Assembly: GCA_020974905.1 (NCBI GenBank)
Contig: CP087563.1
Span: forward strand, 5,270,001 to 5,334,000
Source: Planctomycetes bacterium syqfu
GTDB lineage: Bacteria; Planctomycetota; Phycisphaerae; Phycisphaerales; Phycisphaeraceae
Length of the DNA: 64,000 nucleotides
Reading direction: 5' to 3'
Position numbers and translations under genes: made by a program. Of this stretch, positions 54,927 to 64,000 are shown piece by piece (position 1 is the stretch's first letter; each line of letters begins with the position of its first letter). Under the pieces are notes generated by a model. It had not been told where the DNA came from. It ran no database searches and saw nothing but the letters and a program-made list of their open reading frames with translations.

Positions 54927-54954
54927 CGTCATTCCCGCCTGCGCAGAAGTGACG
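54927..54954. repeat. Half copy of the ATTCCC/GGGAAT-type element
   Basis: CGTCATTCCCGCCTGCGCAG followed by AAGTGACG; a single hairpin equal to one end of the 85-bp element. Confidence 0.6.
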
Positions 54955-55014
54955 AAAAGTAGCGATTGTCTTGCAGACAGTTTTAATTCTCAGCAACAAT
55001 TGTTGCTTGATGTC

Positions 55015-55061
55015 TTGATTGCATCGAATGTCGAGGTATAATACATCGGAACACGATGTAT
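55015..55061 (+). promoter_or_regulatory. padR promoter with overlapping operator
   Basis: TTGATT (55015-55020) and TATAAT (55037-55042), 16 bases apart. The dyad ATACATCG-GAACA-CGATGTAT (55041-55061) begins inside the -10 box and fits the ATGT/ACAT pattern of PadR operators. It predicts autorepression. Confidence 0.75.
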
Positions 55062-55099
55062 CGATATGCGATGCATTTGGCTTCTGGAGGACTCACTTC

Positions 55100-55432
55100 A
55101 TGGCACTCTCTCAAGAATTGGCGCGCGGCACGGTCATGCCCATCGTCCTTGCACTGCTTAACGAACAACCCATGTACGGCTACGAACTGGTCAAGACCGT
55201 CAACGACCGGACCAATGGCGTACTGCAATTCAAAGAGGGGACGCTTTATCCCTTGCTGCACAAAATGCAGTCTCAGCGGTTGATCAAAGCCCAATGGGAA
55301 ACGGCCGAGGACACCGGCAAGCAACGCAAGTATTACCACATCACCTCCAAAGGCGAAAAGCTGCTGACGGAAAGTAAAACCCAATGGCAACAACTCAGCG
55401 AAGCTGTCAACGTGCTGTTGGCACTGGGTTGA
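55100..55432 (+). CDS. PadR-family transcriptional regulator
   Basis: 110 residues from ATG 55100, with GGAGG 9 bases upstream. The winged helix reads LALLNEQPMYGYELVKTVND, FKEGTLYPLLHKMQSQ and RKYYHITSKGEKLL, typical of PadR. It probably represses its own promoter and the large HAAS-domain gene downstream, a frequent pairing. Confidence 0.92.
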   Translation: MALSQELARGTVMPIVLALLNEQPMYGYELVKTVNDRTNGVLQFKEGTLYPLLHKMQSQRLIKAQWETAEDTGKQRKYYHITSKGEKLLTESKTQWQQLSEAVNVLLALG

Positions 55433-55448
55433 ATAACGGTGTCTTAAA

Positions 55449-55492
55449 AATAGCTGCATTGCCACGCAATGCTGAAACTGCGCAGCAGTTTA
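55449..55492. repeat. Paired hairpin repeat (GCATNNN family), copy 2
   Basis: GCATTGC-CAC-GCAATGC and AAACTGC-GCA-GCAGTTT. It lies between padR and its HAAS partner. Compare 3543-3584. Confidence 0.7.
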
Positions 55493-55544
55493 GTGATGTT
55501 GCGAATTCTCAAAAGATCGTTCAGTCTTGCCTTTGGGGGAACCG

Positions 55545-57917
55545 ATGTCAAAGACCACTGATTTCATCGAAAGAATCACCGAAAAGCTCAAACACGATCG
55601 CGAATTGCGATTGGATATATCCCATGAATTGCAGACGCATCTGGATGAAGCTGTCGAAGAATACCAAGCATCGGATTACAGCGATGACGATGCAATTGAA
55701 GCCGCCATCAAGGACATGGGTGATGCAGAGGAACTCACTGACGACCTCTGGCAAGCCAACAAATCCCGCATGAAACTCCGCGCCTGGTGCTGGATCGTGG
55801 CGCGTATGACATTGATGCCCATATGTTTGGCGATGATCCTTGCATTCATTCTTTCTGGATTGGCGACATTGGGTTTGATGAAGGGGCAGTCTGAGGATGC
55901 ATTCTCCCAAGGCCATTCTTCCATTCAGGCATGGGTTGAGAATGCGGTTTTAAAACAGATGTCGGATCAACAGCGATTGATTGTCATGGGAGATATGAAC
56001 GCACGCACATTGGCTGAACGTTGGAAGCCGTTGTGTGATGCGTATCCTGATGAGCCCTTGTATCAACTGAACTACATCCGTGCGTTATGTCTCTATGGCA
56101 GTAAACGCCCCCAAGGATGGGATGACCAATTTCTCAAAGCATTGAAACGCGGGAGGAAACTTGATCCAGATAACGGTATTTATGATGTGCTTGAAGTAAG
56201 TATGTTTCTGCCGAAGTTTGAATATGAAGATACACACTATGCTGGGCTGGAGTATTACGAGCGGTGCGGCAAGAATCTCATTGTTCGTTATCCACTGCGA
56301 ATCAAGGAAAACTGTGATTTACAGATGATTGGCAACGTGGTGAAATCGTTGGAGAAAGCAACGGATCATTCTGAGATATCCATCCATCACGTTGATATTG
56401 TTGCCAAACGTTTAAGCCAATTACCTGATCCGAAGACCATGCGTGAATATTTCTTTCGAGTCAGTCTGGCTGTCGGTACATCCCAAATGACTGGCGGATT
56501 GCGCAATCTCAACTTGATGATTTGCGCCGGTGCCGTGGAACAAGCCAGACAGGGAAATGTTGATGAAGCATTGCGTTGGCTGGATGTGATGGAACGTTGT
56601 GCTCAAAAAATGACTGCGGGTTCACAGGCGTTAATGGAAATGTTGACGATGATCAGCCTTCATCAGTCCATTGGTCTAAACCGCGCATATGTATATGAAA
56701 TAGCAGGTAACTCGGTTAAACGTGATGAGATGTTGGCAAGCTTGAAGCAGCAACGTCATTTGGTTGAAACTTTGTGGATGAATCCCATCCGAAGTGGAGC
56801 ATGTAATGACAAGCGACAGGCAGGTTACTTTATGAATCTGCTGTCACAGAATCTGTCGGGTTATACCATCGACTATACACCATTTCGAATGTCTGAATAC
56901 GTGATGTATGACCGTGCCATGGTGCTGTTGGCGATGATTTTGTTGTTGGCTATGGCCTGTATATGCAGTGTATTTGCGATTGGGCGTATGGCAATGACCA
57001 AAGATGCATCACGCAAGCCCGTGTTGATGTGGATTGGTTGGCGAGGGTTATTCAGATTGCTGCTGATGTGCATTCTCTGTCCGCTTGGGTGTTTTTCAAT
57101 ACTGTCAGCAACACCACTATTGGGGCGTCACTTGGGGTTGGATAACAACCGTATCAACTGGTTGGTATATTTTCCGTTGATTGTTGGGATGTTGTTGCTG
57201 CTTTGGGCACAGGGGGCTGAAGCATTGCGACAACGTGCGTGTTCACTGGGCATGTCGGTGCCTGATAGACGTAGTCGTTGGTGGTACCTGTGGTATTTTC
57301 TGACCGCGTTTTTACCATTCGTGATTCTGTGGCTATCAATCGATTTAACGTTACTCTCAGGTGCATGGCGTGTGAGTAATGCAACCATGGCAGCTTATTG
57401 GTTGTGCCTGATCATCACGTTTGTTTTCTGGTGGTATTTTGTGATAGCCGTCGAGATTGCATGGATGCAGGGGATTGATAAACGGTTTACAGCTGCGCGC
57501 AAGCAGATGTGGGTTGGGTTGATTATGAGTGGGTTGATTTTTTCGCTGTTCTTTTATCTTGCTGACAAATCCAATAGCATGGCATATCAGGAGCATTTGC
57601 CCTTGATGCTGATTTCTGCATTGTTATTGGGATTTCTTGTTTCGTTGCTTCGCTTGGGAAAGGTGCAATCGAAGACACACTTATTTTCAACTTCCATGCT
57701 ACGTAGTATGTCGATGTTGCTGTGTGTGGCAGCGATTGTGTTGGGTGGAAGTGCAGGCATGGTGTTAGGCCTTCTTGAATCGCATTACACCAATCAGGCG
57801 ATGGTGATTTCGTCGATTCTTATCGACCGTGAAATTCCATATTCCAATGCCAGCATTCTCAAGAAAATGTTTAGTGAAGGGCAACTCCCTGCCGATCAAA
57901 CTTCATCAGATCAATAA
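55545..57917 (+). CDS. Large HAAS-type membrane protein, partner of PadR
   Basis: 790 residues from ATG 55545 (GGGGGA upstream). Residues 1-75 form a HAAS/permease-prefix-like domain (ISHELQTHLDEAVEEYQ ... AAIKDMGDAEELTDDLW), found in proteins encoded next to PadR. One membrane helix (about 85-112) is followed by a helical, TPR-like extracytoplasmic part of about 330 residues. The last 340 residues hold about eight hydrophobic helices with no transporter signature. The size and fusion are unusual for HAAS proteins. No function can be named. Confidence 0.75.
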   Translation: MSKTTDFIERITEKLKHDRELRLDISHELQTHLDEAVEEYQASDYSDDDAIEAAIKDMGDAEELTDDLWQANKSRMKLRAWCWIVARMTLMPICLAMILAFILSGLATLGLMKGQSEDAFSQGHSSIQAWVENAVLKQMSDQQRLIVMGDMNARTLAERWKPLCDAYPDEPLYQLNYIRALCLYGSKRPQGWDDQFLKALKRGRKLDPDNGIYDVLEVSMFLPKFEYEDTHYAGLEYYERCGKNLIVRYPLRIKENCDLQMIGNVVKSLEKATDHSEISIHHVDIVAKRLSQLPDPKTMREYFFRVSLAVGTSQMTGGLRNLNLMICAGAVEQARQGNVDEALRWLDVMERCAQKMTAGSQALMEMLTMISLHQSIGLNRAYVYEIAGNSVKRDEMLASLKQQRHLVETLWMNPIRSGACNDKRQAGYFMNLLSQNLSGYTIDYTPFRMSEYVMYDRAMVLLAMILLLAMACICSVFAIGRMAMTKDASRKPVLMWIGWRGLFRLLLMCILCPLGCFSILSATPLLGRHLGLDNNRINWLVYFPLIVGMLLLLWAQGAEALRQRACSLGMSVPDRRSRWWYLWYFLTAFLPFVILWLSIDLTLLSGAWRVSNATMAAYWLCLIITFVFWWYFVIAVEIAWMQGIDKRFTAARKQMWVGLIMSGLIFSLFFYLADKSNSMAYQEHLPLMLISALLLGFLVSLLRLGKVQSKTHLFSTSMLRSMSMLLCVAAIVLGGSAGMVLGLLESHYTNQAMVISSILIDREIPYSNASILKKMFSEGQLPADQTSSDQ

Positions 57918-58012
57918 ATCAGCGAAGTGTGTGAAGTGCAAACAAAACAATCCCATGCATTCAGCGGGGAAGCATGGGACTGAAATGAATTTCTTTGAAT
58001 GTCGATGCAAAC

Positions 58013-58375
58013 TCAGCGGAGTTCCTGCATCTTGTTTTGCATGGTGGTTTCGACGAGTTTGTAGAGTTCTTTGAGATCATCGACGACGGCTTCAACGCCA
58101 TCGAGTTGAGCGTTGTAGCCCATTTGTTGGAGCTTCTCTGCGATCTTGGAGAGTTCGATGGCACCGATGTTGCCAGACGCCCCTTTGAAGGTGTGTGCCA
58201 ATCGACCGAGTTGTTGAGCGTCACCCGTTTCCATTGCCTGGGTAATGCCCTGGATTTTGTCGTGAGCATCTTCGATGTAGGTCTCAAAGAGATCCTGCAG
58301 GAATTCAGCATCGCCTACTTCAAGCAGTTCGTTGACGATTTCAGGATCGAGAATTTCATCAGGTGTGTAAGCCAT
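58013..58375 (-). CDS. Histidine phosphotransfer (HPt) domain protein
   Basis: 120 residues from ATG 58375, with GGGAGA 6 bases upstream. A single HPt four-helix domain with the phosphorylatable His61 in RLAHTFKGASGNIGA. It passes phosphate between receiver domains in a multistep phosphorelay. No kinase or receiver gene lies next to it, so partners are elsewhere. Confidence 0.9.
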   Translation of the reverse strand: MAYTPDEILDPEIVNELLEVGDAEFLQDLFETYIEDAHDKIQGITQAMETGDAQQLGRLAHTFKGASGNIGAIELSKIAEKLQQMGYNAQLDGVEAVVDDLKELYKLVETTMQNKMQELR

Positions 58376-58791
58376 AATCAATCTCCCATCGGAACACACA
58401 ATCAATCGAGTCTGTCATCATTGATCGTGCATTGGGGAGGCAAACTCAAATCGTGGATACACAGAAGCGACATTTGATATTGATAGCGAGAAGTCCAATC
58501 GTCAGGAACGTTACGACCGGATGTCAGGTGGTGGTTATCAGGCGTAAAGCAGCAAACGAGATGATTCGTTATCGGTGGGCAGGGAGCATGATATCTGTGG
58601 AGATGAAAGATGAGCACCGGATGTGAAACCGGTACTCGTTGTATCGTCGTTGATTTGGGTGGCGCCGGATTAACACCCGGCGCTCAAGTATCAAAGCTTG
58701 ATATCGTGCTTGAAGCGTTCTTATTGATATACCAGATTCACCGGTAACCTTCCGTAATAACCGGTGAAACTTCCGGGGGGGCTTCCGGGGG
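58376..58791. other. Intergenic region
   Basis: No gene with credible signals is seen. GGTAACCTTCCG near 58743 and CTTCCGGGGGTTACC near 58783 could pair loosely. Confidence 0.4.
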
Positions 58792-59436
58792 TTACCAGCC
58801 CATGGTTTTGAGCCATTCGTAGGCGATGACGAAGTGGCCGCTTGGGTTGGGGTGGACGGGTTCGTTGCAAATCTGATCGGGACTCACGTGTTTGAGCAGG
58901 TTCTGGTAAGCCTTATGCGTGTGCACGATTTTAGTCTTGTACTTGCGGCTCATGCTATTCACCGTCTTGATATAGCTGGGCAGATGTTCGAGCACCGTGC
59001 TACGGAAGGAATCACTCTTGGCATCCAGTGACATATAGAAGGGTTCAACCAGAATGATCCTGGCTTTGGTTTCCTTTTTCACGCGGGAAAGAATCTTGTC
59101 ATACAGATCCGCAAATTCATCGGGGGTCACTGCCTGATCTTCGACGTTGCGTAACCAGCGATGGATGTCATTAATGCCGATTTTGATGGACAACCAATCC
59201 GGTTGATAGGCAATGCAGTCGTCGGTCCAACGGTTAAACAGGTCGCGCACCGTGTTCCCGGAGATGCCTGTGTTGCGAATATCGAGGTTCAAAGCAGGAT
59301 ATTTCACGGCAATGAGGTCACGAATATGACGGACATAGCCTTCCCCAAGGGGGGCAGCATGGGCACGTCGGCCACAATCCGTGATGGAATCGCCGATGAA
59401 AAGGACGGTTTGCTTGGGCTTCAGTGCGAACGGCAT
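58792..59436 (-). CDS. SGNH/GDSL-family hydrolase
   Basis: 214 residues. Block I FIGDSITD has the nucleophile Ser17, GNTVRDL gives the Gly, GINDIH the Asn, and VHPNPSGH the His. The usual Asp three residues before the His is Glu here (EPVH). No signal peptide, so it should be cytoplasmic. Members remove acetyl or acyl groups from sugars or lipids. The substrate is unknown. Confidence 0.88.
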   Translation of the reverse strand: MPFALKPKQTVLFIGDSITDCGRRAHAAPLGEGYVRHIRDLIAVKYPALNLDIRNTGISGNTVRDLFNRWTDDCIAYQPDWLSIKIGINDIHRWLRNVEDQAVTPDEFADLYDKILSRVKKETKARIILVEPFYMSLDAKSDSFRSTVLEHLPSYIKTVNSMSRKYKTKIVHTHKAYQNLLKHVSPDQICNEPVHPNPSGHFVIAYEWLKTMGW

Positions 59437-59773
59437 GGTTGGGAACTCCAGGTTGGGTATTGAATATGAGCGTAAATGCCCAAGTTATAGACAAGTTGTC
59501 CACATCGCAAGCAGGCCCGTCAAAAAAAGTGGGGTCTGATAATCCCTGCTGTAATCGTATGCTAACATGCGATTTCGATTGAAATTGGGGCTTTGTACGC
59601 GATGAATCCGCAGATATTCTGCTCAAAAAGCAAGCAGCAGAGTTGACAGGGCCTTTTGGATCAGTAAACTGTTCCTTCTACTCACTGATCAACACAGCGA
59701 GTCAAACAAAGCAAGGCCTGCGTCTGACGCAAACACTGCTGAAAAAAAAGTTTGACTCAGTTTGAAAAGTGAC
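59437..59773. other. Intergenic region before the rRNA promoter
   Basis: No gene is seen. In particular there is no 16S rRNA or tRNA here. Confidence 0.6.
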
Positions 59774-59801
59774 TTGACAAGTAAGAATGAGTCAGTAGAA
59801 T
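59774..59801 (+). promoter_or_regulatory. rRNA promoter
   Basis: TTGACA (59774-59779), 16 bases, TAGAAT (59796-59801). An AT-rich stretch with eight A lies just upstream, as in rRNA UP elements. The transcript would begin near 59808, 345 bases before 23S. Confidence 0.75.
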
Positions 59802-59904
59802 GCTCAACCCGCTTCGAGATCAGAAGCCTTCACCGAAGACTGCTGATCCCGTAGCGACGGGCGACAAGTTGAGAGCTGATAAGAAGTTGAAGCTCGACAC
59901 GAAT

Positions 59905-59920
59905 TGCTGATCTTTGACAA
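59905..59920 (+). promoter_or_regulatory. boxA-like antitermination site
   Basis: TGCTGATCTTTGACAA resembles the rRNA boxA consensus TGCTCTTTAACA. It lies in the leader of the 23S unit, where NusB/NusE would bind. Confidence 0.6.
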
Positions 59921-60152
59921 GTGGATAGTTGGGAAAGTTGTAACGAAATGTCTGGCCCCCAAGACCAGGCATGTTGCAACAACGATGATGATTCAATAGT
60001 TCCGAATCATCATTGAGAAGATTATAAGAGACCTGAGGAAGCTTGCCCGGGCCTTTCGAAAGAATGGCTGTCGGGTTGAATGTAACTGTAGCTCATGGTT
60101 ACATCGGGTGGTTCTGATTTCAGAACGATGAGAATCGATTTGAGGTCGGCAC

Positions 60153-62983
<2,831 letters not shown>

Positions 62984-63106
62984 GTTCCGACCACGGATCG
63001 ATTCAAATCATACATACACCAAGCTTACTTTGGTCTTTTGAATCTTCGATATTCCCAACATCCACTAAAACAATCGTGGATCCGCTTAACGGCGATCCAC
63101 TGTTTT

Positions 63107-63214
63107 AGCCGGTGACTTTAGTGACAGTGTTCACCTGATCCCATCTCGAACTCAGCAGTTAAGCCTGTCACGCCGATGATACTGCCACTGCGGGAAAGTA
63201 GGTCATTGCCGGCT
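63107..63214 (+). rRNA. rrf: 5S ribosomal RNA
   Basis: AGCCGG at 63107 pairs with CCGGCT ending at 63214. Inside are CACCTGATCCCATCTCGAAC, TCAGCAGTTAAGCC, CGCCGATGATACTGC and GAAAGTAGGTCA, the standard 5S order. About 108 bases. It follows 23S after about 123 bases. Confidence 0.95.
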
Positions 63215-63219
63215 TTTAT

Positions 63220-63255
63220 GAGCCCTTTAAGGTAAACCTTAGAGGGCTCTTTTTT
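63220..63255 (+). terminator. Intrinsic terminator of the 23S-5S unit
   Basis: GAGCCCTTTAAGG, loop TAAA, CCTTAGAGGGCTC with a small internal mismatch, then six T. Confidence 0.92.
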
Positions 63256-63332
63256 GCGCTGCACAGCATCCACTTGTCCCCAGACCTCACCCATGCCTTG
63301 ACACCTTCCAGGTACATGCCGATCATCAACAC

Positions 63333-63656
63333 ATGACACCCTCAGCAAGTAACACCAATATCAATAATCGTCTGCGTGTCGCGTTGATGTTTTTCACCCT
63401 GTTACCCTTGCCGTTGCTATCCGCTTTCGTCTTCGCATCCTATGCCGAGATATTTAACGGCGATAAAGAACCCATGATTCAAATGATTTTGGGTTTCCTG
63501 CTCGGCATTCCAATCGCGATTTGCCTCTTCATTGAACTTGCATCCAGTGTTTACACAGGACATCACAAAGCTGCCAACATCGTTTGGCTCACTGTGGTCA
63601 TATTGGAAATCTGCATCATTCCCGCCATTTGGTGTCTCTCCTATCTGATACAATAA
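63333..63656 (+). CDS. Small membrane protein
   Basis: 107 residues. Three hydrophobic helices (VALMFFTLLPLPLLSAFVFA, MILGFLLGIPIAICLFIEL, NIVWLTVVILEICIIPAIW). No clear ribosome site. The stop TAA overlaps the next start (TAATG), so the two genes are coupled. No family is recognised. Confidence 0.6.
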   Translation: MTPSASNTNINNRLRVALMFFTLLPLPLLSAFVFASYAEIFNGDKEPMIQMILGFLLGIPIAICLFIELASSVYTGHHKAANIVWLTVVILEICIIPAIWCLSYLIQ

Positions 63657-64000
63657 TGCACGATATCCTTGGGGAATTTGGATTTACCTGGGATTTTTTG
63701 AATTGGATTGACGATTTATTTTCACATCACCGGGACCGCGACATGTCTGAGTCGACCGTATTAAATCTCATCACCTTTGCGCTGTTCATCAATTGGGTTT
63801 ACCAGCTCCACGTGATCTTCAAATTGCGGGAAGCCTATTTCAAGCAGCCGACCGATCGTGTGCTTTGGTTCCTGTTGGTGTTACTGCTGCCATTTCTTGG
63901 TGCAGTGATCTTTGCGATCTGGAACGTCAGCCGCGCCAAAGAAGTCCGCCAGAACATGGAACATCAAAAACTTCAGCAGCGCATCGCTGAACGTTTAGCC
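63656..64000 (+). CDS. Membrane protein, cut by the window edge
   Basis: 115 residues to the end of the window, open at the 3' side. It starts at an ATG sharing its A with the previous stop. Two hydrophobic helices (VLNLITFALFINWVY and WFLLVLLLPFLGAVIFAIW) are followed by a charged helical tail (SRAKEVRQNMEHQKLQQR). The second helix resembles the PLDc_N segment of small membrane proteins; this is weak. Confidence 0.65.
   Translation, partial: MHDILGEFGFTWDFLNWIDDLFSHHRDRDMSESTVLNLITFALFINWVYQLHVIFKLREAYFKQPTDRVLWFLLVLLLPFLGAVIFAIWNVSRAKEVRQNMEHQKLQQRIAERLA

Overview
The window looks like a piece of a planctomycete chromosome, most likely class Phycisphaerae, of moderate GC. The evidence is a type III glutamine synthetase, two surface proteins built of DUF11 repeats, a TIGR04222-type protein with a Gly/Cys tail, several membrane proteins carrying a CPxCGYDLRG...CPECG zinc ribbon, and a 23S-5S rRNA unit with its own promoter and no 16S or tRNA beside it. 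Lineage is inferred from gene content only.

Layout. 1-12 kb: a DUF11 protein cut by the window edge, a methyltransferase, small membrane proteins, an orphan ABC ATPase, an HscA-type Hsp70, a mannose-1-phosphate guanylyltransferase, RuvX, and a second DUF11 lipoprotein with an apparent one-base frameshift near its end. 12-24 kb: a zinc-ribbon membrane protein, glnN, a PfkB kinase, an EVE protein, gltX, and an AraC regulator divergent from a Gfo/Idh dehydrogenase and a sugar isomerase. 24-32.4 kb: a TIGR04222 protein, a secreted LTxEQ protein, dprA, hisD, a lone MshEN domain, and an LMW phosphatase overlapping a fructosamine-kinase-type gene (likely protein deglycation).

32.4-42 kb is the most interesting block: a nitrate-type ABC importer (NrtA, NrtB, two ATPases), an ANTAR regulator (NasT), a cytoplasmic NrtA-like sensor (NasS) and an outer-membrane porin. 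Upstream of nrtA there is a near-perfect sigma-54 promoter. It is followed by a leader with an intrinsic terminator whose 5' arm overlaps an ANTAR-type stem with a hexaloop. This suggests nitrogen control of initiation plus nitrate control of antitermination. NrtB carries a predicted coiled coil of about 200 residues in its first periplasmic loop, and one of the two ATPases has Asn where the H-loop His should be.

42-59.5 kb: secreted and membrane proteins (OB-fold, SH3b, lipoprotein, TPR-like), greA, a GAF-PP2C phosphatase, a lactonase, a PadR-HAAS pair with a clear operator, an HPt protein and an SGNH esterase. 59.5-64 kb: the rRNA unit and two small membrane proteins.

Intergenic regions are rich in small palindromic elements. 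At least seven families recur here with no transposase in the window: GAGC-ended MITE-like elements with TA flanks, 85-bp ATTCCC/GGGAAT elements, ACGAAG and ACAGAG hexamer inverted repeats, CCGCCAGATGA elements, GCGAG/CTCGC hairpins, and paired hairpins whose stems change in a compensated way.
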